Positions 37,707-46,679 of a DNA stretch of 64,000 bases are shown one piece after another. The position numbers and the translations under genes were made by a program. Where the stretch lies: contig NZ_FMXQ01000001.1 of the NCBI RefSeq assembly GCF_900104485.1, positions 496,001-560,000 of the forward strand. Direction: 5' to 3'. Origin of the DNA: Bauldia litoralis. Its GTDB lineage: Bacteria; Pseudomonadota; Alphaproteobacteria; Rhizobiales; Kaistiaceae. Each line of letters opens with the position of its first letter. The first letter of the stretch is position 1. Below the pieces are notes generated by a model that saw only the letters and a list, made by a program, of their open reading frames with translations, had not been told where the DNA came from and searched no databases.

Positions 37707-39734
37707 GTGCCGGACCTGTCCCTGCCCCCCATCGACGCCCGTATCAACGAGATGGCAAACGCGCTGCGCTTCCTGGCTGCCGATGCGGTCGAGAAGGCGC
37801 AGACAGGACATCCCGGCATGCCGCTGGGCATGGCCGACATCGCCTCGGTCCTGTTCACCCGGCACCTGAAATACGATGCCGCCGTGCCGGATTGGCCGGA
37901 CCGCGACCGGTTCGTCCTGTCGAACGGCCATGGCTCGATGCTCCTCTACGGACTGCTGCATCTCACCGGATACAAGGAGGTAACCCTCGACGCGCTGAAG
38001 CGCTATCGGACGAGTCGTTCGCCGACCGCCGCGCACCCCGAATATGGCCATTTGCCCGGGATCGAGACCACGACCGGGCCCCTCGGCCAGGGCATCGCCA
38101 CCGCGGTCGGCATGGCGATCGCGGAGCGCCTGCTCGCTGCCGAATTCGGCTCCAAGCTGGTGGATCACCGGACCTGGGTCTTCGCCGGTGACGGCTGCCT
38201 GATGGAAGGCTTGAGCCAGGAAGCCATCTCCCTTGCCGGACACATGAAGCTGGCAAAGCTGACCGTCGTTTTCGACGACAATGGCACGACGATCGACGGT
38301 CCCACCGCGCTCGCCACATCGGACGATCAGCGCAAGCGCTTCGAGGCATCGAACTGGGAAACGATCGCGGTGGACGGTCACGACCCGCACGCCGTCGATC
38401 GCGCCTTCGCTCTGGCGCGCCAGTCAGACAAGCCAACGATGATCGCCGCCCGCACGCATATCGGCTATGGCGCGCCGACCAAGCAGGGCAAGTCGGTTGC
38501 CCATGGTTCGCCGCTCGGTGCCGACGAGATCAGCGGCATGCGCGAGAAGCTCGGCTGGCCGCACGCACCCTTCGACATTCCGGAGGACCTCCGCTCGGCC
38601 TGGCACGACGCCGGCAGCCGGGGCGCGGCCGCCCGTCATGACTGGGATGGGCGCCTCGCCGCGATCCCTGCCGAAAAGCGCGCCGAATTCGATCGCCGGA
38701 TCTCCGGCGCCCTTCCCGCGGGCATCGAGGACGTCGTGAAACGCGCCGCCGATGAAACGGCCCGGGCGGCGGAAGCGATTCCGATCCGCAAGGGAAGCCA
38801 GGCAGCCATCGGTCTGCTCGCCAGCCACATGCCGGAACTCATCGGCGGCTCGGCCGACCTGACCGGGAGCGTGCTGACGCGACCGGCCGAACTCGCCCAG
38901 CTCGACACCGATTCATTCGTCGGCCGGCACCTGCCCTTTGGCATCCGCGAACATGGCATGGCCGCCGCCATGAACGGCATGGCGCTGCATGGTGGCTTCA
39001 TCCCCTATGGCGGAACCTACTTCGTCTTCAGCGACTATGCGCGGCCCGCCATCCGCCTCGCGGCGCTGATGGGGATCAAGGTCATCTTCCTGTTCAGCCA
39101 CGATTCGATCGGCGTCGGAGAGGATGGTGCCACGCACCAGCCGATCGAGCATCTGGCGTCGCTGCGGGCCATGCCGGGCATCCGGGTCTATCGCCCGGCA
39201 GACGCGGTGGAGGCGCTCGAATGCTGGTATGACGCGGTCGCCGACGCCGGCCCTTCGGTCATGGTCGTCGCGCGGCAGAAAGTCGTCCCGGTACGGACGA
39301 CCCCGCGCGAGGACCTCCCCTCGCGGCGTGGCGGCTACGTCCTGTCCGAGGCGGACGGCCAACGACACGCCACCATCCTCGCCACCGGCTCGGAGGTGGA
39401 GATCGCCGTGGCTGCGCGGTCGATCCTGGCTGAGAGCGGTATCCACGCAGCGGTCGTTTCCATGCCCTCGGTCGAGGTGTTCGAGCGCCAACCGCAGGCA
39501 TACCGGGACCAGGTGCTCGGCTCCGCGCCGCGCTACGTGATCGAGGCCGGTTCCTCCCACGGCTGGCACCGCTACACCGGCGACCGAGGCCGTGTCTTCG
39601 GCGTCGACACCTTCGGCTACTCGGGATCGGGACCGGAGCTCTATGCCGAAGTTGGACTGACGCCCCCCGCGATTGCCGAAGCCATCCTTGCCGACCTCAA
39701 CGGCGTTGCGGTGCGACGTCCGCCAGGTTCGTGA
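37707..39734 (+). CDS. tkt: Transketolase
   Basis: The 675-residue protein has the transketolase layout: KAQTGHPGMPLGMAD, the thiamine diphosphate site GDGCLMEGLSQEA...VFDDNG, the middle pyrimidine domain with GIREHGMAAAMNG, GEDGATHQPIEHLASLRAMP and a C-terminal domain. It links the pentose phosphate and Calvin or glycolytic pathways. The GTG at 37707 is preferred: GGAAGGA precedes it and the product begins VPDLSLPPIDARINEMANALRF. An upstream ATG at 37659 adds unrelated residues. No gap or pgk follows, unlike many relatives. Confidence 0.96.
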   Translation: MPDLSLPPIDARINEMANALRFLAADAVEKAQTGHPGMPLGMADIASVLFTRHLKYDAAVPDWPDRDRFVLSNGHGSMLLYGLLHLTGYKEVTLDALKRYRTSRSPTAAHPEYGHLPGIETTTGPLGQGIATAVGMAIAERLLAAEFGSKLVDHRTWVFAGDGCLMEGLSQEAISLAGHMKLAKLTVVFDDNGTTIDGPTALATSDDQRKRFEASNWETIAVDGHDPHAVDRAFALARQSDKPTMIAARTHIGYGAPTKQGKSVAHGSPLGADEISGMREKLGWPHAPFDIPEDLRSAWHDAGSRGAAARHDWDGRLAAIPAEKRAEFDRRISGALPAGIEDVVKRAADETARAAEAIPIRKGSQAAIGLLASHMPELIGGSADLTGSVLTRPAELAQLDTDSFVGRHLPFGIREHGMAAAMNGMALHGGFIPYGGTYFVFSDYARPAIRLAALMGIKVIFLFSHDSIGVGEDGATHQPIEHLASLRAMPGIRVYRPADAVEALECWYDAVADAGPSVMVVARQKVVPVRTTPREDLPSRRGGYVLSEADGQRHATILATGSEVEIAVAARSILAESGIHAAVVSMPSVEVFERQPQAYRDQVLGSAPRYVIEAGSSHGWHRYTGDRGRVFGVDTFGYSGSGPELYAEVGLTPPAIAEAILADLNGVAVRRPPGS

Positions 39735-39896
39735 CGCACCAGATCCTGGCTCTTGTGTCGGACCATTGAACCCGGTTCGGCCCCGCTTCACAGACATGCC
39801 GACTGCGCCCAATTGTCCCGCCGGTTTTCGTCTTGTGATCGGAACCGTCGACCCCTTCTGCGCGTTTTCGATGCAAGCACAGGAGGAGTCGATTCA

Positions 39897-40133
39897 ATGT
39901 CACTTTCGAAGATGCCGCGTCACAGAATCAGTGGATCAATGGCCCCGCGGCGTCCGGCCGCCAAGCCGCACCTCGTCTACAGTTCGGTTCGCAAGCCCGA
40001 CGACAGGGACGCCCTGTTGACGGGCTCGACGCCGGGGACCGAGGACGACGTCATGGCACGGTTCCGCAGCCAGCAATCGCGGTTCGGCTTCGCCAGCAAC
40101 GGCAACGCCGCAAACAGGCTTCCTGACCACTGA
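39897..40133 (+). CDS. Small hypothetical protein (78 residues)
   Basis: A 78-residue basic frame (MSLSKMPRHRISGSM...) begins nine bases after a strong AGGAGGAG (39881-39888) and ends well before cfa. It contains no hydrophobic segment and resembles no family I know. The ribosome binding site is the best argument that it is translated; upstream in-frame codons are less convincing. Confidence 0.5.
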   Translation: MSLSKMPRHRISGSMAPRRPAAKPHLVYSSVRKPDDRDALLTGSTPGTEDDVMARFRSQQSRFGFASNGNAANRLPDH

Positions 40134-40196
40134 TGGGGGTTAGCAGCCACCGCGAAACTGCTCTAACATCGGTTGCAATCATGGCGACTGATTTGG

Positions 40197-41459
40197 ATGC
40201 GGTTGATGCGGCTGTTGTCCGGGCTTCTCAAGAAATTCATTCGTAACGGGCGCCTGCGGGTCTACGATTCCGCCGGCGCGGTGCATGACTTCGGTTCCGG
40301 CATCGACGGGCCGACGGTAACGATCCGGCTGCACGACAAGGCGCTCTCCCGCAAGCTGGCGCTCAACCCGGAACTCGTCGCTGCCGAAGCCTATATGGAC
40401 GGCACGCTGACCTGCGAGGACGGCGCCACCGTCCACGACTTCCTCGAACTGTTTTCGGTCAATCGTTCCGGCCTCGCCTCGGCCGGCTCGCAGAAGCTCC
40501 TGCGACGCGCCTGGCGCGGCGTCAAACGCTGGCAGCAGGCCAACCCGCTCGGGGTCGCTGCGAAGAATGTCCGCCACCATTATGACCTGTCGACGGATCT
40601 CTTCCGGCTCTTCCTCGATGACGGACTGAACTATTCCTGCGCCTATTACCGCGATCCCGAGACGGACACGCTGGAGGATGCCCAGCAGGCCAAACTGGTC
40701 CACATCGCCGCCAAACTGCGCCTCGAACCCGGCATGCATGTCGCCGAGATCGGCTCCGGCTGGGGGTCGCTGGCGATCCACCTGGCGAGCCAGTGCGGGG
40801 CGAAGGTGACGGCGATCAACGTCTCGCCGGAACAGCTCGCCATCTCCCGCCAGCGGGTCGAAGCGGCCGGCGTCGCCGACCGCGTCACCTTCTTCGAGCG
40901 CGACTACCGGGACATCGAGGGGCGGTTCGACCGGGTGGTCTCGGTCGGCATGATGGAGCATGTCGGCACCGCCTATTTCGACACCTATTTCGCCAAGGTC
41001 CGCGACATGCTGACCGACGACGGCTTCGCGATGATCCATGCCATCGGCCGGATGACCCCGCCGGGGACGACCGGACCCTTCATCCGCAAATACATCTTTC
41101 CCGGCGGCTACGTGCCGGCGATGTCGGAGGTCTTCGCCTCCCTCGAGCGGGTCGGCCTGTGGGCCGCCGACAACGAGATCCTGCGGCTGCACTATTACTA
41201 TACGATCCGGCACTGGCGGCAGCGCTTCGCGGCGAGGCGCGCGGAAGCGGCAAAGCTCTATGACGAGCGCTTCTGCCGGATGTGGGAGTTCTACCTGTCG
41301 GCCGTCGAACTCGGCTTCCTGCACGGCTCCAACATGGTGTTCCAGCTGCTGCTGTCGCGCCAGCGGGATGCCGTGCCGATCGTTCGCGACTATATCGTCG
41401 ATGCCGAACGGGCCATGACGGACGCCCGAAGCACGGCCGCTCCCCAGGCCGCCGAATAA
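40197..41459 (+). CDS. cfa: Cyclopropane-fatty-acyl-phospholipid synthase
   Basis: The 420-residue protein has an N-terminal lipid-binding region (residues 1-120) and a SAM methyltransferase core with HVAEIGSGWGSLAIHLA, VTAINVSPEQL and SVGMMEHVG. HHYDLSTDLFRLFLDDGLNYSCAYY is the CFA signature. It methylenates unsaturated acyl chains of phospholipids in the inner membrane. An in-frame TTG at 40173 precedes, but MRLMRLLSGLLKKFIRNG from the ATG at 40197 is the expected N-terminus. Confidence 0.94.
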   Translation: MRLMRLLSGLLKKFIRNGRLRVYDSAGAVHDFGSGIDGPTVTIRLHDKALSRKLALNPELVAAEAYMDGTLTCEDGATVHDFLELFSVNRSGLASAGSQKLLRRAWRGVKRWQQANPLGVAAKNVRHHYDLSTDLFRLFLDDGLNYSCAYYRDPETDTLEDAQQAKLVHIAAKLRLEPGMHVAEIGSGWGSLAIHLASQCGAKVTAINVSPEQLAISRQRVEAAGVADRVTFFERDYRDIEGRFDRVVSVGMMEHVGTAYFDTYFAKVRDMLTDDGFAMIHAIGRMTPPGTTGPFIRKYIFPGGYVPAMSEVFASLERVGLWAADNEILRLHYYYTIRHWRQRFAARRAEAAKLYDERFCRMWEFYLSAVELGFLHGSNMVFQLLLSRQRDAVPIVRDYIVDAERAMTDARSTAAPQAAE

Positions 41460-41546
41460 GGCGCGAGCGCAGGCGACGGCATCAGGAGACGAACGGTTCC
41501 GTGGGCCGAGATGCCCGCAGCGGCCCGGCGATGAGGACGGCCGCGC

Positions 41547-42089
41547 TCAGGCGGTGTCCTTCACCCCGCCTTTCGCCTTCTCCGTCGCGCCATCCTGCCT
41601 GCCGATATCGCGAATCCTGTTCTGCAGCGACAGATTGTCGAGCGCCCGCATCGGCAGGGAGATGAAGGCGGTGATTCGGGCATTGAGCATGCGGAAGGCT
41701 TCGCTGAAGGCGAAGGCGATTTCGGCCGGGGTGCCGGTGGCTTTGGCGGGATCCTCGATTCCCCAATGGGCGCTCATCGGCTGGCCGGGAAAGACCGGAC
41801 AGGTCTCGGCCGCGTCGTCGCAGACCGTGAAGAGGAAATCCATCTTCGGCGCATCCGGCTGCATCAGTTCCTCCCACGACTTGGAGCGGAAGTTGCCAAC
41901 GTCGAAATCGAGCTTCTCGAGGAGCTGGATGGCGTGGGGATTGACCTCGCCCTTCGGCTGGCTGCCGGCACTGAAGGCGCGGAAGCGGCCGGCGCCAGCC
42001 CGGTTGAGGATGGCCTCGGCGATGATCGACCGGGCCGAGTTGCCGGTGCAGAGGAACAGGACGTTCAGGGGTTCGTCGATTTCAGCCAT
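41547..42089 (-). CDS. arsC: Arsenate reductase, low-molecular-weight phosphatase family
   Basis: The 180-residue protein has the phosphatase loop FLCTGNSARS near residue 12-20 and a distal pair in TVCDDAAETCPVFPG, the arrangement of thioredoxin-coupled ArsC enzymes that reduce arsenate to arsenite. It overlaps the arsR stop by eight bases and is cotranscribed with it. No arsenite efflux pump (arsB, acr3) is in the window, so detoxification would need a pump elsewhere. Confidence 0.92.
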   Translation of the reverse strand: MAEIDEPLNVLFLCTGNSARSIIAEAILNRAGAGRFRAFSAGSQPKGEVNPHAIQLLEKLDFDVGNFRSKSWEELMQPDAPKMDFLFTVCDDAAETCPVFPGQPMSAHWGIEDPAKATGTPAEIAFAFSEAFRMLNARITAFISLPMRALDNLSLQNRIRDIGRQDGATEKAKGGVKDTA

Positions 42090-42450
42090 CGGTGGTCTCG
42101 TCTTGCATTCGGGAGAGGCCCGCCGACCGCGACAGGTCGTCGATCAGCGGCGCGCAAAGTTCGGGTCGACCGCCGCAGCAGTCGTCGGTCAGAAAGGCGA
42201 CCAGGGACCGGATCCGGTCGAGCTCGGCGCGATAGCGAATGATCCGCCCGTCTCGCGTCGACGACACGAGCCCGGCCCGCGAAAGCACCGACAGGTGGGT
42301 GGAGAGCGTGTTGTGGGGAACGTCGAGAAACCGCGCGATCTCGCCCGCGGGCAGTTCCGTATTCCCGGCCGCGACCAGTCGCCGGAAGATGTTCAGGCGG
42401 GTCGGCTGGGCGAGCGCCGCAAGCGCTTCGATCGCTGATTGATCGTCCAT
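42082..42450 (-). CDS. arsR: ArsR/SmtB family regulator
   Basis: From the ATG at 42448-42450 the 122-residue protein is a winged-helix ArsR repressor: ALAQPTRLNIFRRLVAAG, LDVPHNTLSTHLSVLSRAGLVSSTRDGRIIRY. A C-terminal DCCGGRPELC has a CC pair and a third cysteine six residues later, close to the As(III) site of the Acidithiobacillus ArsR class. It probably represses itself and arsC. An in-frame ATG at 42462 would add four residues and lies inside a palindrome. Confidence 0.9.
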   Translation of the reverse strand: MDDQSAIEALAALAQPTRLNIFRRLVAAGNTELPAGEIARFLDVPHNTLSTHLSVLSRAGLVSSTRDGRIIRYRAELDRIRSLVAFLTDDCCGGRPELCAPLIDDLSRSAGLSRMQDETTDG

Positions 42451-42471
42451 ATGTCGAGACATACCGACATA
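42450..42471. promoter_or_regulatory. Candidate ArsR operator
   Basis: TATGTCG (42450-42456) and CGACATA (42465-42471) are perfect inverted arms eight bases apart, overlapping the arsR start, with a nested ATGTC/GACAT. The site is where an autorepressing ArsR dimer would be expected. Confidence 0.45.
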
Positions 42472-42496
42472 ATGCGACAGGTGTGTGACAGCCTGA

Positions 42497-42793
42497 ATGG
42501 AACCGAAGTCGCCGGACGCGGTTACCGCCCCGATGAGCGCCGGGGACACATCGAAGATTTATGTCGTCTGGGTGGGCGAACCCACCCAGTCGTCAATGGC
42601 GGAAGGGCCGGATGTCGCCGTCCTTGCCGACGGGCTCTTCCTCGTGCGGACCGACCAGACCCAGTCGCAGCTCTATCACGCCGTCAAGCGGCGGCTGGCG
42701 CCGAAGCGGTTGCTGGTCGCCCGCGCCGACGGCCACCCGAAGTTCAAGGGGATGGAAGCCGGCGCGCTGAAATGGCTGCGCGCCGGCGGGTGA
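42497..42793 (+). CDS. Hypothetical protein divergent from arsR
   Basis: The 98-residue soluble product contains TSKIYVVWVGEPTQSS and an end with ARADGHPKFKGMEAGALKWLRAGG. I recognise no family. The start is uncertain: an ATG at 42497 or one at 42533 (MSAGDTSKIYVV). It ends before the large vWA gene with which it converges. Codon use is like that of the neighbours. Confidence 0.55.
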   Translation: MEPKSPDAVTAPMSAGDTSKIYVVWVGEPTQSSMAEGPDVAVLADGLFLVRTDQTQSQLYHAVKRRLAPKRLLVARADGHPKFKGMEAGALKWLRAGG

Positions 42794-42820
42794 TCGCCTG
42801 AGCCGGGGTCCGGCCGGTTG

Positions 42821-45175
42821 CTACTCGACCGTGATCGGGCGCGTGGCCAGCATCACCCCGTAGTCGCCGTTCCAGTAGCGGAGCGTGTAGGAACCGGGCT
42901 CCTTCGGCGCCTTGATCTTCACCGTCTGCCCGTCGTAGTCGCCGTTGGTCAGGCGGCCCGAACCAACCCGCTTGCCGTCCTCGGCATCGCCGGACATGAC
43001 GTCGATCGAGTCGCGGCGGGCGCCGGGTCCGACCCATTCGACGGTGAACGCCTCGCCCGCCGGTACGACGTCCGGTGCCGAGATCGTCACCTCGGTGGCG
43101 ACCACCACCAGCGGCGCGGAGGCCAGGACCTTGCGGCCATTGCCGTCCCAGTAGCGCAACTCGTAGGTCTTGGCGGCAATCGGGGCGATGAGGCTGACCG
43201 TCTGGCCGTCGTAGTCGCCATTGGTCAGGCGCATGGAATGCACGGCCTTGCCGTTGCCGTTGCTGGCATCCGCGTCGAAGATCTCGATCGCATCGCGATT
43301 GGAGCCCGGTCCCACCCAGGCGACCTCGAAGGTGCGGCCCATGTCGACCGACTCCGGCCCGGAAATCGAGACTTGGGTCGCCACCACCGTGATCGGCGCG
43401 GTGGCCAGAACCTCGCGGCCATCGCCGCTCCAATAGCGCAGCTGGAAGTCGCCCGGATCGTTGGGGGCCACCAGCTTGACGGTCCGGCCATCGAAATCAC
43501 CGTTGCGCACGCGCTGCGAGACAACGACCTTGCCGTTGCCGTTGTTGCCCTCGGGGTCGAAGAGCTCGATGGCATCGCGGTTCGCGCCGGGGCCAACCCA
43601 GCTCACTTCGAACGTCCGCCCCATGTCGGCCGATTCCGGACCGGCGACCGAAACCGCGGTCGCAACCACGACGATCGGACTTGTGGCGAGAACCGCACGG
43701 CTGTCGCCGTTCCAGTAGCGAAGCTGATAGTCGCCGGGTTCGACGGGCGCCAGGAGCGTGACCGTGCGGGCATCGAAGTCGCCATTGACCAGCCGGGTCG
43801 AGGTAACGACCTTGCCGTTTCCGTTGTTGCCCTCGGGATCGTACAGCTCGATGGCATCGCGATTGGCGCCGGGGCCGACCCAGCTCACTTCGAACGTCCG
43901 CCCCATGTCGACCGATTCCGGACCCGAGACCGAAACATCGGCCTCCAGCACCTCGATCTCGCGACTGGCCAGAACCTTGCGGTCCTCGCCGTTCCAGTAG
44001 CGGAACTGATAGAAGCCAGGCTCTGTCGGCACGACGATCGACACGGTGCGATTCTCGAAATCGCCGTGGACCAGCCGGCTCCCGCGCACAACGGCGCCCT
44101 CGCCCTGCTTCGCCGCTGGATCGAACAGTTCGATGGCGTCGCGATTGCCACCGGGGCCTACCCACTCGACCGTGACGGTCGAGCCGATTTCGGCATTGGC
44201 CGGCGCCGACAGGGAAACCAGCGCATCGATGACCTCGATCGGCCGGGTGGCGATGACGTCGCGATTGTCATAGCGATATTGCAGCTCGTAGGCGCCTGGC
44301 GTGACCGGCGCGGTCATCCGGACCTGCCTGTTGTCGATATCGCCATGGATAACGCGCAGGCCGCGAAGGTTGCGGCCTTCGCCATTGTTGCCCGCCGGAT
44401 CGACGAGATAGATGTAGTCGCGGCGTTCGCCGGGTCCGTCCCACGTGACGGTGAGGGGCTTGCCGATCTCGATCGTGTCCGGCGCGTCGAGGCTCGCCTC
44501 GGGCAACTCGGCGACCTCTTCCGGCTCTTCGACCGGAGGCGGCGGCGGCTCGACGACCTCGGCGACCGTCTCGGTCAGCGCATCGCTGAGCGCCTCGGCA
44601 TTGTCGGCCTGGATGTATTTGCCGCCGGTCTCCTCGGCGAGGCAGGCGACCTGACGCCCCTCCTCCGCCGACAGGCCGAAGCCGACGACATGGGCGGTGA
44701 AATCGATACCACTGGTCTCAAGCTGGCGGGCGAGCGCACAGGGGTCGGCGTTGCAGGTCTCGAGCCCGTCGGTGATCAGGATGACGGTGGCCTTCTCCTC
44801 GGTATACTTGAGGATCTCCGCCGCCTGGCCGACCGCCTGGCTGAGAGGCGTCTTGCCCTTCGGGCTGATGGCATTGGCGGTGTCGACGATGCTGGCGGCT
44901 GAGCCGGGCGCCGGCGGGATCATCAATTCGATGTCCGAGCAGTTGCCCTTCTCGCGATGGCCATAGGCGAGCAGGCCGAGTTCCAGGTCGGCCGGGATCG
45001 TCGAAAGCACGCTGCCCAGCACCTCGCGCGCGATGCTGATCTTCGCCGTGCCGTCGATCTGGCCCCACATCGAGCCAGACCCGTCGAGAACGATGATGGC
45101 GCGCTCGGCAGCGGACGCGGTTGCAGCACCGAGCGTCAGCGCCAGAAAGACCATCATGCGAGACAGGATATGCAT
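42821..45175 (-). CDS. Secreted von Willebrand factor A protein with six tandem Ig-like repeats
   Basis: The 784-residue protein has a signal peptide (cleavage near ASAAER), a vWA domain with an intact metal site (D31-G-S33-G-S35, LITDGLETC), an acidic and proline-rich linker (PPPPPVEEPEE), then six repeats of about 94 residues, each with a WVGPGxNRDAIELxD-like line and YxLRYWNGDxRxVLA. Repeats 3 to 5 are nearly identical in DNA (282-bp period). It is likely periplasmic or surface-exposed. It lies 92 bp after the anti-sigma gene on the same strand. Confidence 0.88.
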   Translation of the reverse strand: MHILSRMMVFLALTLGAATASAAERAIIVLDGSGSMWGQIDGTAKISIAREVLGSVLSTIPADLELGLLAYGHREKGNCSDIELMIPPAPGSAASIVDTANAISPKGKTPLSQAVGQAAEILKYTEEKATVILITDGLETCNADPCALARQLETSGIDFTAHVVGFGLSAEEGRQVACLAEETGGKYIQADNAEALSDALTETVAEVVEPPPPPVEEPEEVAELPEASLDAPDTIEIGKPLTVTWDGPGERRDYIYLVDPAGNNGEGRNLRGLRVIHGDIDNRQVRMTAPVTPGAYELQYRYDNRDVIATRPIEVIDALVSLSAPANAEIGSTVTVEWVGPGGNRDAIELFDPAAKQGEGAVVRGSRLVHGDFENRTVSIVVPTEPGFYQFRYWNGEDRKVLASREIEVLEADVSVSGPESVDMGRTFEVSWVGPGANRDAIELYDPEGNNGNGKVVTSTRLVNGDFDARTVTLLAPVEPGDYQLRYWNGDSRAVLATSPIVVVATAVSVAGPESADMGRTFEVSWVGPGANRDAIELFDPEGNNGNGKVVVSQRVRNGDFDGRTVKLVAPNDPGDFQLRYWSGDGREVLATAPITVVATQVSISGPESVDMGRTFEVAWVGPGSNRDAIEIFDADASNGNGKAVHSMRLTNGDYDGQTVSLIAPIAAKTYELRYWDGNGRKVLASAPLVVVATEVTISAPDVVPAGEAFTVEWVGPGARRDSIDVMSGDAEDGKRVGSGRLTNGDYDGQTVKIKAPKEPGSYTLRYWNGDYGVMLATRPITVE

Positions 45176-45267
45176 CGGGCACCCTCCGTTTTGCCGCCGG
45201 CAGGGTAGCCCGCAGGCCCCCGATTGCAAGGCATGATTGGGGGGAGGCCGCGCCGGCTGCGTTGGGG

Positions 45268-46062
45268 CTAGACGCGGCTCTCGAGGCTCGTCGCCAGCAT
45301 TTCGAGCCGGGGTTGGGGGATTTTGCCGATCACCATGTAGCCGATGCCACCGACGGTCCAGAACCCGACGTTGAAGCCGTCACGCTCCTCGAAGGCGAGC
45401 GGCGCGTCGGGCTTGCCATTGGCGATGATGCAGAAGGCGACCGGCCCGGCCTCGGGCGACAGGTAGGCGATCTGGGCGAGCGGCAGCCCGCGGAAATCGA
45501 GCAGTTCGGTGCGCTTCAGCGTCATCCCCGGCAACGCCACGCTATCCGGCGTCAGCGCAATGGCGAGGCGCTCGCCGGCGGCGGCGAGTTCCGTGCGGCG
45601 GAGATCGGGATCGTCGGGGATGATGGCCAGCGTCTCGTCCGTATAGAGCGCCAGATACTCGGCCACCGCCTCGCGCCAGCTTGCCGGCGGGCCGTGCACC
45701 ACCTGGACCTCGGGCGGGAGGGCGAAGCGGGCGATGCCGAAGCCGGCGGCGACGCCGGCGACGATGAGGACAAGCGCCGCCGCGATGGCGAGAAGGGGAT
45801 TTGCGGTCCGGCGCGCCGGCTGCGGCCGTGGCTCGGCCGCGGCGAGCAGCGCCGCCAGCCGGTCATGCGGCGCGTCGTCGAGCAGGCGGTCGAAAGCCGC
45901 CGCGTCGGGCCGGCCTGCGGCGAGGCGATCGCGACGCGCCCGCAGCGACGCGTCCGCCGCCAACCGCGCCTCCAGCGCGTGCCGGGCGTCCGCGTCGAGT
46001 TCGCCGTCGAGATAGCCTGTGAGCTCGACATCGATCGGCAGTGGGGTCTCGGGCGTACTCAT
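45268..46062 (-). CDS. Membrane anti-sigma factor
   Basis: From the ATG at 46060-46062 the 264-residue protein has an N-terminal anti-sigma region (ELTGYLDGELDADARHALEARLAADASLRAR), one central membrane helix (NPLLAIAAALVLIVAGVAAGF) and a periplasmic domain with EYLALYTDETLA and GFWTVGGIGYMVIG. Its ATG overlaps the sigma gene stop, the classic arrangement, so it probably holds the ECF sigma factor at the membrane until an envelope signal is received. Confidence 0.85.
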   Translation of the reverse strand: MSTPETPLPIDVELTGYLDGELDADARHALEARLAADASLRARRDRLAAGRPDAAAFDRLLDDAPHDRLAALLAAAEPRPQPARRTANPLLAIAAALVLIVAGVAAGFGIARFALPPEVQVVHGPPASWREAVAEYLALYTDETLAIIPDDPDLRRTELAAAGERLAIALTPDSVALPGMTLKRTELLDFRGLPLAQIAYLSPEAGPVAFCIIANGKPDAPLAFEERDGFNVGFWTVGGIGYMVIGKIPQPRLEMLATSLESRV

Positions 46063-46580
46063 GATGTCACCCGCCTGACCTGCGGGTTGCTTTCGGGGTT
46101 CGACAGTTTCGCGCGCGCCGCCGCCAGTCGGCTCATCACCGTGCCGATCGGCACGTCCAGCGTCTCGGCGGCTTCGCGGTAGGTAAAGCCTTCGACATAG
46201 ACGAGAAAAACCGTTTCCCGCTGCGCCTCGGGCAGCGCCTGCACCTGGTTCAACACCTGAGCCGCCGAAATATTCGCTTCGATCGCCCGGGCGCCGTCGA
46301 AAACGAGAACCGATTCGGCGTCGACCAGCCCCTCGCCACGCCGATAGCGGGCCGCCCGCAGCTCGTTCAGCCACGTCCGGTGCAGGATCGTCATCAACCA
46401 GCGGTCGAGCCGGGTTCCCGGCGTGAACTGATGGGCGCGCTCCAGCGCCCTCAGGCAGGTCGCCTGGACAAGGTCCTCGGCCATGTCGCGGCTGCCGGAC
46501 AGCACAAGCCCATAGCGCCACAGACGGGCAAGGTGATCGCCGAGCCCCTGCTTCACGGCATCGTGAGGACTTTTGCTCAT
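46059..46580 (-). CDS. ECF sigma-70 family RNA polymerase sigma factor
   Basis: The 173-residue protein has sigma region 2 (LWRYGLVLSGSRDMAEDLVQATCLRALE with FTPGTRLDRWLMTILHRTWLNELR) and region 4 (LPEAQRETVFLVYVEGFTYREAAETLDVPIGTVMSRLAAAR). It belongs to the ECF group paired with a membrane anti-sigma factor encoded immediately downstream. It is divergent from a secreted TPR protein gene, a likely target of the same regulation. Confidence 0.92.
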   Translation of the reverse strand: MSKSPHDAVKQGLGDHLARLWRYGLVLSGSRDMAEDLVQATCLRALERAHQFTPGTRLDRWLMTILHRTWLNELRAARYRRGEGLVDAESVLVFDGARAIEANISAAQVLNQVQALPEAQRETVFLVYVEGFTYREAAETLDVPIGTVMSRLAAARAKLSNPESNPQVRRVTS

Positions 46581-46679
46581 GGCGCTGTGAATAGAATGGC
46601 CGGGGCCGGTGTTTGCATGTCGCAGTCTAGACGAAGACCAGTCTGTGGACGCAACCCCTTTTCACGAGGAGACGAACGC

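Noticed and set aside
42850-44530. The regularly spaced repeats as a CRISPR array
   Set aside because: Period is 282 bp, in frame, and encodes Ig-like domains.
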